Shown: positions 32,521-41,317, numbered from the stretch's first letter. The stretch: 64,000 nucleotides of DNA from an uncultured Lachnospiraceae bacterium (GCA_902779575.1 CACZBW010000006.1:62001-126000); one strand, 5' to 3'. Numbers and translations are program-made. The notes: generated from the sequence alone by a model not told the origin.

Positions 32521-33012
32521 GCTGCCCGCAGCTCTCAGGCAGCTGTCAAGCAGCAGAAGGGCATCCTCCATGGCCTGTCTGCGCACATCATTCCGCGCTC
32601 CCGTGTAATGATGCTCCTGCACTGCAGTCTCTCCGCGGTAATAACAGCCCAGAAAAACTGTACCGACTGTCCTGTCGTCCGGTCCTGAAGCCGGTCCCGC
32701 ATATCCGGTCGCGGAGACGCATGCATCAGCGCCGGCTGCCGCGGCGCCTCCCGACGCCATCTCCGCGGCGGTCTGCGCGCTGACCGCCGTATAGTTCCGC
32801 AGCGTTTCACAGCTCACGCCGGCCATCTCATGTTTGGCTTCGTCGCAGTAAGTTACATAAGCCCGCTTTAAGACGTCCGAGCTTCCCGGAATATCCGCCA
32901 GCCTTGACGAAATCATGCCCGCGGTGAGGGACTCCACTGTCGTAACCGTCTCGCCGCGCTTTCTGAGCAGATCCAGGACAGACGCCACAAAATCATCCGT
33001 TATTTTGCTCAT
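32518..33012 (-). CDS. pncC: CinA C-terminal domain protein, nicotinamide-nucleotide amidase type
   Basis: Stand-alone 164-residue CinA C-terminal (PncC-like) domain. Family enzymes deamidate nicotinamide mononucleotide in NAD recycling. Visible hallmarks are TVESLTAGMISSRLADIPGSS (residues about 24-44), the catalytic Ser and Thr region, RAYVTYCDEAKHEMAGV, and SATGYAGPASG with KxxD-like features, ending in the typical R-x2-A-x2-AL helix. Length agrees with the stand-alone form. It follows bioY by about 60 bases and may be co-transcribed with it. The symbol is given by domain homology, not by position. Confidence 0.85.
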   Translation of the reverse strand: MSKITDDFVASVLDLLRKRGETVTTVESLTAGMISSRLADIPGSSDVLKRAYVTYCDEAKHEMAGVSCETLRNYTAVSAQTAAEMASGGAAAAGADACVSATGYAGPASGPDDRTVGTVFLGCYYRGETAVQEHHYTGARNDVRRQAMEDALLLLDSCLRAAGS

Positions 33013-33070
33013 TTTTTCTTATCGCTCCACAGAGTACTGAAAATCCGTCCGCCGGCATCCCGCCTCGTTT

Positions 33071-33637
33071 TCAGGAGTAAGACACCGGAAGGATATGCGC
33101 CCGTTCCAGGGCGGCCCTGACGCTCTTTCCGACCAGGATCGCCGCAGCGATTTTCAGAATGTCAAGCCCGATAAAGGGAAGGACGGCCGCCTGAAGGGCA
33201 TTCGCAAGGGAAAGATGCGCCTGATACATCAGCCAGACGGTACCGAATGCATACAGCACCGCCAGCGCAAGCAGACAGCCTGCCGCCTGCGCGGCCAGAT
33301 TATTGCGGAAATGGTCGAAAGTCCATCCCGCGGTCAGCGCCGCCAGGATATAACCGGCCAGGAAACCGCCTGTCGGGCCAAACAGCTTCTGCGGACCCCC
33401 CGTAAAACCGGAAAACACCGGCAGGCCCACAAGCCCAAGCAACAGATATATTAAGACCGCTGCAGTTCCCTTCTTCTCCCCGAGAACACAGGCTGTCAGA
33501 AAGATTGCAAAAGGCGCCAGGGACACGGGAACCGGTCCGACCGGGACCGACAGAGGTCCGAGTACGCAGATCAGGGCGGCCATAATCGCCGTCTCCGTTA
33601 TCGTTTTTACAGAAATACCGCTTTCTTTTGTGCTCAT
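33071..33637 (-). CDS. bioY: Biotin transporter BioY (ECF S component)
   Basis: Membrane substrate-binding subunit for biotin, working alone or with an ECF energy-coupling module encoded elsewhere. The 188-residue product has six hydrophobic helices, VPVGPVPVSLAPFAIFL near the second helix and the strongly conserved GLPVFSGFTGGPQKLFGPTGGFLAGY (about residues 70-95), which is the BioY signature. ATG at 33635-33637 follows GGGAGGGG; the open frame continues upstream but through the promoter. A BirA-type operator overlaps its promoter, so repression by biotin is expected. Confidence 0.95.
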   Translation of the reverse strand: MSTKESGISVKTITETAIMAALICVLGPLSVPVGPVPVSLAPFAIFLTACVLGEKKGTAAVLIYLLLGLVGLPVFSGFTGGPQKLFGPTGGFLAGYILAALTAGWTFDHFRNNLAAQAAGCLLALAVLYAFGTVWLMYQAHLSLANALQAAVLPFIGLDILKIAAAILVGKSVRAALERAHILPVSYS

Positions 33638-33760
33638 TTTATTTCCCCTCCCTGAACTATATGAAATGCAGACCCTGCCGGGAGAGAAATCGTCTCCATC
33701 TATGTCCGGGAACGACCATGAACAGTCATCCGGCGTATGGATCAACATTTCACAAAGCAG

Positions 33761-33789
33761 ATTCTATTTCAGAAAAGAGGTTCTGTCAA
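33761..33789 (-). promoter_or_regulatory. Promoter of bioY
   Basis: On the minus strand -35 TTGACA (33784-33789), 17-base spacer and -10 TAGAAT (33761-33766): a near-consensus sigma-A promoter with a leader of about 115 bases. Confidence 0.75.
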
Positions 33790-33813
33790 CCATATTTTAA
33801 GATTGGTTAACAG
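33783..33813. promoter_or_regulatory. Probable BirA operator overlapping the bioY promoter
   Basis: CTGTCAACC (33783-33791) and GGTTAACAG (33805-33813) form an inverted repeat with a 13-base spacer, matching the layout of Firmicutes BirA sites (TTGTTAACC, spacer, GGTTAACAA). The left arm contains the -35 hexamer of the bioY promoter, the position expected for biotin-dependent repression. Confidence 0.7.
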
Positions 33814-33923
33814 CCGGTTTTCCATATACGGACTTTCTGCCCATACACTGTCCCTGCCAGTTCCGCTCCTGCGGAATGGTGTTCTTTCACACGACAGCTT
33901 CAGGCACCTGGTCAGATATAAAA

Positions 33924-33966
33924 AGGCTGCGGAAACAGGCTTTTTACCAGCCCATTTTCGCAGCCT
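33924..33966 (-). terminator. Terminator of the exported protein gene at 34016
   Basis: AGGCTGCG (33924-33931) and CGCAGCCT (33959-33966) enclose a second stem GGCT/AGCC. On the minus strand it is followed by TTTTTATATC, on the plus strand by CCTTTTTT, so it can work in both directions. Confidence 0.7.
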
Positions 33967-34015
33967 CCTTTTTTAAGATTTCAGGAGAAAGCCTGTCTCC
34001 TGCCGCCCGGCCTGT

Positions 34016-34777
34016 TTACTGAACAGAAACAGCCGTAATATGTGGATTGATTCCCTCGTACCAGTACAGGAAACCTTCCAGATCGACGACATCGCCGACC
34101 TTCAGTTCTTTCACTGCCTTATAGACGTCGGTGGTATTGTCGCACAGATAGGACTCTACCGTGAAGGAATAGGTGTTTCCATCCAGAGAAACATTGAAAT
34201 ACAGGTCGTTTCCGTCTGTGCCGGATCCATCCCAGTTGTAGAGGAAAGCAGCTCCGGAATCATCCGCCGCTTCCACGGTCAGGCCCTTGAAGGCAACCTT
34301 CTGGTTCTGATATGCGGCGATCGCTTCCTCGTCGCCGAGCAGCTCCGTCACATCGACCGGTTCCGCAATGTATTCGCCATCCTCAAACTCAAAAGTGGCG
34401 TCCGCGATCTCGATCTCACCGGACCATTCCGCTTTATAACCGGTTACCTTGATCTTCGTGCCGGGTACAAGCTTTTCATAATCTTCAGCGGAGCACTCCA
34501 TATCATAGAAGAAATAACCGCCGTCATGATCCTGGGCATAGACAGTGGCCGTATCGGTACCTCTGCTCTCATTTCCCTCATACCAGGCCTGCTTTGCCTG
34601 CACATATGCTTCGACAACGACTTCATCATCCACTTCCGCGTTCATGAATTCTTCATAAGTCATGACGCCTTCGCCCTTCGGGTCGTCCGCTTCAGCTTCT
34701 GTCTCAGCTGCCATCGCCGCCATGCCCATGCCGGCCGTCATCGCCAGTGCCATCATCACTGCAAGATACTTTTTCAT
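34016..34777 (-). CDS. Exported protein with two OB-like beta domains, function unknown
   Basis: 253-residue secreted protein. A signal peptide at residues 1-24 (KKYLAVMMALAMTAGMGMAAMAA) is followed by an acidic Glu/Asp segment. Two similar beta-rich halves follow, each with a short strand pattern: VDDEVVVEAYVQAKQAW and LVPGTKIKVTGYKAEWSGEIEIADA in the first, YQNQKVAFKGLTVEAADDS and LKVGDVVDLEGFLYWYEGINPHITAV in the second. KVTGY and DLEGFLYWYEG are typical of OB-fold, nucleic-acid or oligosaccharide-binding domains, but no specific family is recognised. AAAGGAG precedes the start. Its promoter is at 34861 and a terminator follows, so it is monocistronic. Confidence 0.75.
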   Translation of the reverse strand: MKKYLAVMMALAMTAGMGMAAMAAETEAEADDPKGEGVMTYEEFMNAEVDDEVVVEAYVQAKQAWYEGNESRGTDTATVYAQDHDGGYFFYDMECSAEDYEKLVPGTKIKVTGYKAEWSGEIEIADATFEFEDGEYIAEPVDVTELLGDEEAIAAYQNQKVAFKGLTVEAADDSGAAFLYNWDGSGTDGNDLYFNVSLDGNTYSFTVESYLCDNTTDVYKAVKELKVGDVVDLEGFLYWYEGINPHITAVSVQ

Positions 34778-34860
34778 TGCCTTTCTTCTCCTTTCTGAAG
34801 ACCCATCACGGCAGTCCCGCAGATTCGCTGCTGCGGGTCCGTCTTCTTCCGAACACTCAA

Positions 34861-34889
34861 ACTATAGCGCAAAGCCGCGTTTAAATCAA
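34861..34889 (-). promoter_or_regulatory. Probable promoter of the exported protein gene
   Basis: On the minus strand -35 TTGATT (34884-34889), 17-base spacer and -10 TATAGT (34861-34866). Confidence 0.6.
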
Positions 34890-34907
34890 TTGCAATGTGT
34901 GCGGAGC

Positions 34908-34921
34908 GCCGTGAATCGTAA
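34908..34921. repeat. Solo copy of the GCCGTGAATCGTAA element end
   Basis: GCCGTGAATCGTAA is identical to the right end of the element at 11371-11580 (11567-11580). It stands alone between the exported protein gene and the solute-binding protein gene, with no partner TTCACGGC nearby. Confidence 0.5.
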
Positions 34922-34936
34922 TCAAAGAGCTCCGCG

Positions 34937-36562
34937 TCAGCCCTGCTTATTCTCTGTCTTCCGCTTTTTTATATACCCTGTCAGCATATAACATCCGATC
35001 AGAAGCCAGATTACCGCAAGACCCGCAAGAAGCGCGATGGAAGTCGCCGGAAGCGGCCCCAGTTCTTTCTTTCCTCCCGAGGAGGAAGCGATCTGGTCAA
35101 GCCGGTACAGTTTTTCCGTATCGGCAAAGAGGGAACTGAAATAGGCCTCGTCAACCGGCTTCTTTCTCCTGGCGGACTTCACCGTATCCTCAACCAGATG
35201 CCCCGCGGCGTCGCGAAGAGATGCGGACCCGTTGAAAACCGGCGTGACAAAAGTATGTTCCACATTGTCAAGCATCAGCTCCGCCGCCTCGATCTTAACG
35301 GAATAGTGCTCCTTATTGTCTTCCCCCTTCCGGGCAAGATAATCCTGATAGCGCTCATTCTCCCTTGCCTTGCCGGTTACAGGCACATACCCCTCTGTGG
35401 AGGAATAGGCGATCTGCACGTCATCCGTCATCAGATACTGGGCGAAGAGCCAGCTGGCCAGGACTTCCTGGGAATCCGGCTTATTGAAAATGCATACGGA
35501 AGGTCCCTGGGAGATCATCTGCGGATTTTCCGGGTCTGCCTGCGGCACCATCCGGACCGCCGTCTCAAACTGAACCAGCTTTGACTCACTGATATCGACC
35601 AGCGGCGCGTCCGAACCCATCCAGGTCGCGCCCGCCGTCGAGTCCACGGCAAAGATACACTGGCCGGCATTCAGGAAATTGGCAGGATAGCCGGCGACCG
35701 CGAAGGTGGAAAAGGCCCTCGTCTGCGCGTGGCCCCCAATCTCCTGAAGCAGCTGCTTTGTCGTATCATTGAACAGGAGGATCTCCCCCCCGTCCGTAGA
35801 ATAGCCCGCGTTAAGCTGCTTCAGCATCTGGATCATCATATTATCCGTCGACTTATAGATGAACGGGATCAGTACGTTCTGTCCGTTTACCAGGAAATTC
35901 CCGTTCTTATCCTTCTCCATGGCCGCCTCGGACACTTCCCATATGAAATCCCAGGTCAGCACCTCCGGAAGCTCATAACCCAGCTTCTCGACATAGCTTT
36001 TGTTTACATAGCAGGCTTCCGTCGAACGCATGAAGGGAATCGCGTATGTCACGCCGTCGATTTTCCCTTCCTCAAGAAACTGCGGGATCACTTCCGATAC
36101 GGAAGGCCCGTCAAATGCAAGCTCTGTTCCGCCCAGACCGTACTGCTCATCCGCGATCAGTTCATCAAGGGGCACCACCACATTTGCGCCGGTCTTATAG
36201 GTCGCGATATGATCCGGATAGGTAATGCAGACGTTCGGCGTCGTCCTCGTGGCGATATTGGTGATTACGTCGTTGTAGATATCCCCGTAATTCGTGTACA
36301 GGCGCAGATTCACTTTAACGTTCGGATACAGCTTCTCAAAAGAATCGATCGCGTCCGCATAGATCTTCGTCTGGGTCTTGTTGGTATCATTTTTCGCCCA
36401 GAAGGTGATTTCCATGTTCCTGGAACTGTCAAACTTCTCCGGGACAGAGAAGGTGTCAATCGCCATCGGTCCGTGACAGCCCGTAAGCAGCGAAGCCGCG
36501 GCGCAGGCGGCGAGAAAGAGCTTTCCGCTCCGTCCGGCGGAGGACCTTCCGAATCTCTTCAT
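34937..36562 (-). CDS. Carbohydrate ABC transporter substrate-binding lipoprotein
   Basis: Extracellular family 1 solute-binding protein of the importer encoded upstream. Residues 1-30 form a lipoprotein signal with lipobox LLTGC (Cys29). The mature part shows the usual bilobal pattern: MEITFWAKNDTNKTQ, FEKLYPNVKVNLRLY, GVTYAIPFMRSTEACYVNKSYVEKLG, and SQGPSVCIFNKPDS. It is 541 residues, over 100 longer than most. The extra is a C-terminal part ending in a hydrophobic helix (about 513-530, SIALLAGLAVIWLLIGCYML) and a basic tail, so it may be anchored at both ends. ATG overlaps the end of the second permease by four bases. Confidence 0.9.
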   Translation of the reverse strand: MKRFGRSSAGRSGKLFLAACAAASLLTGCHGPMAIDTFSVPEKFDSSRNMEITFWAKNDTNKTQTKIYADAIDSFEKLYPNVKVNLRLYTNYGDIYNDVITNIATRTTPNVCITYPDHIATYKTGANVVVPLDELIADEQYGLGGTELAFDGPSVSEVIPQFLEEGKIDGVTYAIPFMRSTEACYVNKSYVEKLGYELPEVLTWDFIWEVSEAAMEKDKNGNFLVNGQNVLIPFIYKSTDNMMIQMLKQLNAGYSTDGGEILLFNDTTKQLLQEIGGHAQTRAFSTFAVAGYPANFLNAGQCIFAVDSTAGATWMGSDAPLVDISESKLVQFETAVRMVPQADPENPQMISQGPSVCIFNKPDSQEVLASWLFAQYLMTDDVQIAYSSTEGYVPVTGKARENERYQDYLARKGEDNKEHYSVKIEAAELMLDNVEHTFVTPVFNGSASLRDAAGHLVEDTVKSARRKKPVDEAYFSSLFADTEKLYRLDQIASSSGGKKELGPLPATSIALLAGLAVIWLLIGCYMLTGYIKKRKTENKQG

Positions 36563-37425
36563 CCCTTGGTACCTCCTCTCAGAACGCCGGACATGATCTT
36601 ATTCCGGAAGATCAGGAACAGAACGATCAGGGGCAGGGAAATAATGACGACAGCCGCCATCATGGCCGGGATGTTCTCGCGGCCGAACCCGTTTTCACGG
36701 ATCTCCTGAATTCCGTTCGAGACCAGATAATAATTCGGATCATCCGTAATCAGGCGCGGCCAGACGTATGAATTCCAGCACTCGATCACCTTCAGGATGA
36801 TGATTGTGATCATGGTCGGACGGCAGATCGGGACAAGTACCCTGAGAAGGTATTTCATGTCCGAGGTCCCGTCCACCTTCGCGGCCAGGTACAGATTGTC
36901 CGGTACCATCTCAAAATTTTCCTTGAGCAGGTAGACATAGAAGACCGACATGACCGAAGGCAGGATCAGGCCCGGAAATGTATTCCTCAGGTTTGCGTTG
37001 GTGATGGTCACAAAATTGGTGATGACCACCAGTTCGTTCGGCAGCATCATCAGAGACAGAAACAGCGCGAACACCAGATTCTTGCCCCGGAACTGCAGCC
37101 TCGCGAAGGCAAAAGCCGCAAGGGTGATGACAATCATCATGACGGCGGTTGTGATCACCGTGAAAAGAAGCGTATTCAGCAGATAGCGTCCCAGCGGCAC
37201 CGCCGTAAACGCGTCCGCATAATTCTTCAGCGTCGGATGCAGGGTATAGAACTTCGGAATATATTCCGAGTTATATTCACCGTAATCTTTAACAGAAGTC
37301 AGCACCATCCAGTAGAAAGGAAAGAGAACCAGCAGTGCCCACAGTACAAGAAGGAGATAGGTTGCAATGCTTTTTGTCCGGGCTGCAGCTTTTGAACGGC
37401 TGCGCGCGGCTGCATAATCATCCAT
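36559..37425 (-). CDS. Carbohydrate ABC transporter permease (MalG/UgpE type)
   Basis: Second inner-membrane subunit of the sugar importer, 288 residues with six helices. It has the permease EAA-like loop AAKVDGTSDMKYLLRVLVPICRPTM, which contacts the ATPase. The N-terminus (RSRSKAAARTKSIATYLLL) is basic and cytoplasmic. AAGGAGGG lies before the ATG at 37425. It follows the first permease by 15 bases and overlaps the binding-protein gene. Confidence 0.93.
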   Translation of the reverse strand: MDDYAAARSRSKAAARTKSIATYLLLVLWALLVLFPFYWMVLTSVKDYGEYNSEYIPKFYTLHPTLKNYADAFTAVPLGRYLLNTLLFTVITTAVMMIVITLAAFAFARLQFRGKNLVFALFLSLMMLPNELVVITNFVTITNANLRNTFPGLILPSVMSVFYVYLLKENFEMVPDNLYLAAKVDGTSDMKYLLRVLVPICRPTMITIIILKVIECWNSYVWPRLITDDPNYYLVSNGIQEIRENGFGRENIPAMMAAVVIISLPLIVLFLIFRNKIMSGVLRGGTKG

Positions 37426-37440
37426 GCGTACCCTCCTTTC

Positions 37441-38331
37441 TCAATAGTGAACATGTTTCCGGCTGACCAGCAGGTTGATCACCGTGATGGTCAGGACGAT
37501 GGCAAAGAGCAGTATGGCTGCTGCGGAGGCGTAGGACGGATACCCGCCGGAATCTCCGTAGAGCATGTCATAGATATATCCGACAATCGTGTTCATTCCC
37601 GCCGCGTTCAGATTGGTTCCGAACAGAGCCACTTCATCCGCGTAGGCTTTGAAAGCCCCGATAAAACCCGTGATAATCAGATAGAATACAGTCGGGGAAA
37701 TCATGGGCAGCGTGATGCGCAGGAAAATCCTGGCCGACCCCGTCCCGTCCACCTTCGCGGCATTGTAGTAATTCTGGTCAACCGATGCCAGCGCGCTGGT
37801 CAGGATCAGGATCTTGAACGGCATGACGATCCAGATCGTATAGAAGCAGGTGACGAACATCCTCGCCCAGTAGGGTCCTTCAATAAAGTCCACGCCGGTC
37901 CCCCCGAAGAAAGTGATCAGGGCGTTCACAAGTCCGTCGGAATAGGGCGTCTTCTTGAACAGAATCATGAAAACCAGACCCACCGCCAGCGTATTGGTTA
38001 CATAGGGCAGAAAATAGATCGTCTGGAACAGATTCTTCAGCGCCCTGATGGAGCTCAGCCCGAAAGCGATCAGCAGGGAAAACCCGGTCGAAAGCGGAAC
38101 TGTAATGATCACCAGCAGAAAGGTGTTTCTCAGAGCCTGAAGGAAATAAGTGTCATGCAGGATGTAATTGAAATTATAGATGCCGGTTCCGAAACTGTTT
38201 CCCGAAGCGGAATTATAGCCTTCCTCAAAAGAGTAAATAAAAACGTCAATCAGGGGGTAGACCATGAACAGTCCGAGAAAGACTGCCGCGGGGATCAGAT
38301 AGAGCCAGGCTTTTTTATTATTATTCTCCAT
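37441..38331 (-). CDS. Carbohydrate ABC transporter permease (MalF/UgpA type)
   Basis: First membrane subunit of the importer, 296 residues. KKAWLYLIPAAVFLGLFMVYPLIDVFIYSF is the typical N-terminal helix of UgpA/LacF proteins, and YYNAAKVDGTGSARIFLRITLPMISP is the ATPase-contact loop. It begins 11 bases after the ATPase gene with GAGGAGG before the ATG. Confidence 0.93.
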   Translation of the reverse strand: MENNNKKAWLYLIPAAVFLGLFMVYPLIDVFIYSFEEGYNSASGNSFGTGIYNFNYILHDTYFLQALRNTFLLVIITVPLSTGFSLLIAFGLSSIRALKNLFQTIYFLPYVTNTLAVGLVFMILFKKTPYSDGLVNALITFFGGTGVDFIEGPYWARMFVTCFYTIWIVMPFKILILTSALASVDQNYYNAAKVDGTGSARIFLRITLPMISPTVFYLIITGFIGAFKAYADEVALFGTNLNAAGMNTIVGYIYDMLYGDSGGYPSYASAAAILLFAIVLTITVINLLVSRKHVHY

Positions 38332-38342
38332 ACCCGGCCTCC

Positions 38343-39503
38343 TCAGTTCTGATCGCCGCTCTGTGCTTCCCCGGCTCTCCAGCTGACCGTATTGCCTTCC
38401 TTCTCAAGTCCGGGCAGGGGAAGCGTTTTCCCGCTCTCGTATTCAAAAGCGTAGATCTTCCCGGGCCGGACGCGGAAACGGATCACGCCGCTGCCTGTGT
38501 CCACCCTGCTCTGGGCGTCAATGATCGAGCGGATGGCGCTGCCCTGCATCCCGGGATGCTCCGAGATGACGCTCACGTCCCGTCCCATGACCTCCACGCC
38601 CTTGAGGCTGCAGGTAAGCGGCCCGTTCTCATCCGGGAGAAACCCTTCCGGCCGGATGCCGACCCAGACTTTCTGATCCGGCAGTCCCGGAGCATCGTAG
38701 ACCGCGTCCGGACCGATGTAGAGCTTTCCGGATCTGACAGAGCCGTCGAAAACGTTGACCGGCGGGGTTCCGAGGAATTTGGCGACAAAAAGGTTCGCCG
38801 GATCGTCGTAGACTGACTGGGGCTTTCCGATCTGCTGCACCACGCCGTCCTTCATGACCACGATCAGATCCGAGATGCTCATCGCCTCCTCCTGGTCATG
38901 GGTGACGAAGATCGTCGTGATCCCGGTCTCCCTCTGGATCCGGCGGATCTCCTCGCGGGTCTGCAGACGGAGTCTGGCGTCCAGGTTGGAGAGCGGCTCA
39001 TCCATCAGAAGGACACGGGGCATCTTCACCAGAGCCCTGGCGATCGCGACACGCTGCTGCTGGCCTCCGGACATCTGTCCGGGCCTGCGGTCCATCAGCT
39101 GGTCAATCTGAACAAGCTTTGCCGCCTCCAGCGCCCTGCGCTTCATCTCCTCCTTCGACAGTTTATCCTTCCCCTTAAGATTGCCCAGGGGGAACATGAT
39201 ATTCTGCTCCACCGTCATGTGCGGGTAAAGCGCGTAATTCTGAAAGACCAGGCCGACGCCCCGGTGCTCGGGCGGAACATCCGTCACGTCATCCTCCCCG
39301 AAGAAGATCTTTCCGGAAGTCGGTTTATAAAGGCCGCAGATCATGAGCAGCGTGGTACTCTTTCCGCAGCCGGAAGGTCCCAGCAGTCCGACCAGCTTCC
39401 CGTCGGGAATCTCGAAGTCAAAATGGCTGACCGCAGTCACTTCCTCCTCTTTTTTGATCCGGCCCGGGAATTTCTTCGTCAGGTCCTTCAATACTACTTT
39501 CAT
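38343..39503 (-). CDS. Carbohydrate ABC transporter ATPase (MalK/UgpC/MsmK type)
   Basis: Nucleotide-binding subunit with Walker A GPSGCGKST (42-50), Q-loop FQNYALYPH, signature MSGGQQQRVAIARALVKMP, Walker B RVLLMDEPLSNLD and the H-loop FVTHDQEEAMS. After about residue 240 a TOBE-type regulatory domain follows (FVAKFLGTPPVNVFDG, VWVGIRPEGF), the mark of sugar importers. Length 386 is normal. First gene of the four-gene importer operon. The encoded set (ATPase, two permeases, binding protein) is complete. Substrate class is inferred as a sugar, oligosaccharide or glycerol-phosphate. Confidence 0.94.
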   Translation of the reverse strand: MKVVLKDLTKKFPGRIKKEEEVTAVSHFDFEIPDGKLVGLLGPSGCGKSTTLLMICGLYKPTSGKIFFGEDDVTDVPPEHRGVGLVFQNYALYPHMTVEQNIMFPLGNLKGKDKLSKEEMKRRALEAAKLVQIDQLMDRRPGQMSGGQQQRVAIARALVKMPRVLLMDEPLSNLDARLRLQTREEIRRIQRETGITTIFVTHDQEEAMSISDLIVVMKDGVVQQIGKPQSVYDDPANLFVAKFLGTPPVNVFDGSVRSGKLYIGPDAVYDAPGLPDQKVWVGIRPEGFLPDENGPLTCSLKGVEVMGRDVSVISEHPGMQGSAIRSIIDAQSRVDTGSGVIRFRVRPGKIYAFEYESGKTLPLPGLEKEGNTVSWRAGEAQSGDQN

Positions 39504-39621
39504 AACTCTCTTCCTCCCGGCGGCACGCGCCTCTCGTCCGGCCGGCAGTATGCCCGTCCGGTACCTTTCACAGATGCAGCGTTTCAGATAAACCAGCTTT
39601 TCTCTGAATCCATATCTCTCA

Positions 39622-39641
39622 TAAAAGCCTGCCGGCTTTTA
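39622..39641 (-). terminator. Short terminator at the end of the DUF3592 gene
   Basis: TAAAAGCC (39622-39629) and GGCTTTTA (39634-39641) form a perfect 8-base stem with a TGCC loop. The stop codon TAA (39639-39641) is part of the stem; TTTTA closes it on the minus strand. Confidence 0.5.
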
Positions 39642-40457
39642 CAGCAGCACCGACAGAATACTCGCTCCCGCAAGGATCCCGACCGCCAGCAGCGCAATCC
39701 CAAGAACCAGAAGTCCGGCCTGGGCATGCTTTTCCTGCACGGTATGATCCTGCGGGTCATAATACAGTTTGATATGATCCCCGGTTTTGAATGATTTTTC
39801 ACTGCCCGAGTTCACATTGCACCTGCGCATGTTCTCATGCCCGTCAAGTTCATAGCGGACAACCGGATAATAGGTGTACTTATCCCCTTTCAGAATCTTG
39901 GATCCTTTCGAAATCTGGCGGGTAAATACGGAAACAATCTCCGCGTCCAGTTCCACCAGGCCCCTGCGCCGGAGAGCCAGATAATTCAGAATCAGGTTCA
40001 GGCCCGCCCCGGCCAGTACCAGAGTAAAGCAGACCATGGCGCCCACTTCGTCGCCCCGGTTCTGCTCCAGCGCCAGGAGAATCAGCAGGGCCCCTCCGAT
40101 CATCATCGCCCACGGGTGGATGGGAAACTCTGTTTTATTCTCAATCAGCTCCGGCGTTTCACTGTTTTTCTCCACAATGATCCGGACCTGCTGAGACTGC
40201 GCGAATTCCGTGGGGGACTTGATTGCCTGTCTTTTTGTATGCTTTGTCTTCGGGTCCGTATATTCGACCACCACATTGTAGTAATCGTAGATTTCTCTGT
40301 CTTTTTTATCTTTCTTTACAACATGGGTGCAGCTCACTACATCCGCAAGGCTTGTCAGGTCAGAGCGGCGCATGCGCAGCCAGTCCCTGACAAGGCCGGA
40401 ACCGACCAGAAAAATGATGACGCCCGGTATGTACAACAACAGTTTGGAAAAATCCAT
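39639..40457 (-). CDS. DUF3592 domain-like membrane protein
   Basis: Protein of 272 residues with four hydrophobic segments: one at the N-terminus (LLLYIPGVIIFLVGSGL), two in the centre (PWAMMIGGALLILLAL and VCFTLVLAGAGLNLIL), and one at the C-terminus (GLLVLGIALLAVGILAGAS). The two soluble parts have the repeated DUF3592-like strand pattern: ADVVSCTHVVKKDKK, YYNVVVEYTDP, and AEIVSVFTRQ, YYPVVRYELDG, TGDHIKLYYDPQD. ATG at 40455-40457 is used; GAGGAG lies five bases upstream. A GTG two codons earlier is too close to it. Function is unknown. It faces the DeoR regulator gene at 80 bases in the same direction. Confidence 0.72.
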   Translation of the reverse strand: MDFSKLLLYIPGVIIFLVGSGLVRDWLRMRRSDLTSLADVVSCTHVVKKDKKDREIYDYYNVVVEYTDPKTKHTKRQAIKSPTEFAQSQQVRIIVEKNSETPELIENKTEFPIHPWAMMIGGALLILLALEQNRGDEVGAMVCFTLVLAGAGLNLILNYLALRRRGLVELDAEIVSVFTRQISKGSKILKGDKYTYYPVVRYELDGHENMRRCNVNSGSEKSFKTGDHIKLYYDPQDHTVQEKHAQAGLLVLGIALLAVGILAGASILSVLL

Positions 40458-40537
40458 CTTCACTCCTCGTCTGTCCCGCCGCGGTCCTGCCGCCGGACAG
40501 TTTCTGTTTTTATTTATCTCCTGCCCGGGAACCGGTC

Positions 40538-41317
40538 TCAGCCTGTCGGGACAATCAGAACCTTCGTCCCGTTCTTCTCCAGCCGTTCCAGGATCTCCCC
40601 GTCGGCATGATCATCGGTAATCAGGATGACCGGCGAGTCATAGGAAACGCTCCCGTAAGCCCTCCTTTTTTCTTCCCTCTTCTGAAGCTTCGTATGATCC
40701 GCAAGGATATAGACGCTCTTCGTGGTCCGGCTCAGCAGAAGTTCATTGATTCCGATCTCGGTAGGGATATCATAGCGGAACTCTCCATCGTCATAAACGG
40801 CCGCGCAGCCCATCAGCGTCCGGTCCGCCTGGAGGGCAAGCAGGTTGCGCATGACATACTCGCCCACCATCACATGGCTTCGCACCTCTCCGCCCGTAAA
40901 ACGCAGGGAAATAGTATCAGGAAGCTTCATTCCGATGGCAGCGCAGTTATTTGTATATACCGTGAGCCTTTTGTCTCCCACAAATCTGAGCACATCCAGT
41001 GCGGTAAGACTGCCGTTTATGAAAACGGTCTCGTCATTCTCAAGAAAACGGGCTGCATACCGGGAGATGCATTCTCTGCAGTAACTGACCCAGTCATCGC
41101 GGGAAAGCTTCTGATGCGCATACTCCATGGAGACAGCCCCGCCGTGTGTTCTGGCCAGCAGATGTTCCCTGTCCAGAACCGCCAGGTCCCTGCGCACCGT
41201 CATCAGGGAAACCCCGCACAGCTGCGCCAGTTCCTCTGCCTTCACTTCTCCCCGCTTTTTCACAGCCTGAAGAATTCTTGCCTGGCGTTCTTCAATGCTT
41301 TTTCTGTCATTTCTCAT
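40538..41317 (-). CDS. DeoR-family transcriptional regulator, candidate ula regulator
   Basis: Sugar-phosphate responsive repressor type of 259 residues. The N-terminal HTH (EVKAEELAQLCGVSLMTVRRDLAVLDREHLLARTHGGA) has the DeoR signature; the C-terminal domain is the isomerase-like effector-binding part (ENDETVFINGSLTALDVL, LTVYTNNCAAIGM, TGGEVRSHVMVGEY, ILADHTKLQKREEK). ATG at 41315-41317 overlaps the HAD gene stop by four bases. It is encoded with the HAD phosphatase just after the ascorbate PTS genes, and repeated TATGTTCGTTT sites lie in the divergent ulaG/ulaE promoter region, so control of the ula genes is likely but inferred. Confidence 0.9.
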   Translation of the reverse strand: MRNDRKSIEERQARILQAVKKRGEVKAEELAQLCGVSLMTVRRDLAVLDREHLLARTHGGAVSMEYAHQKLSRDDWVSYCRECISRYAARFLENDETVFINGSLTALDVLRFVGDKRLTVYTNNCAAIGMKLPDTISLRFTGGEVRSHVMVGEYVMRNLLALQADRTLMGCAAVYDDGEFRYDIPTEIGINELLLSRTTKSVYILADHTKLQKREEKRRAYGSVSYDSPVILITDDHADGEILERLEKNGTKVLIVPTG

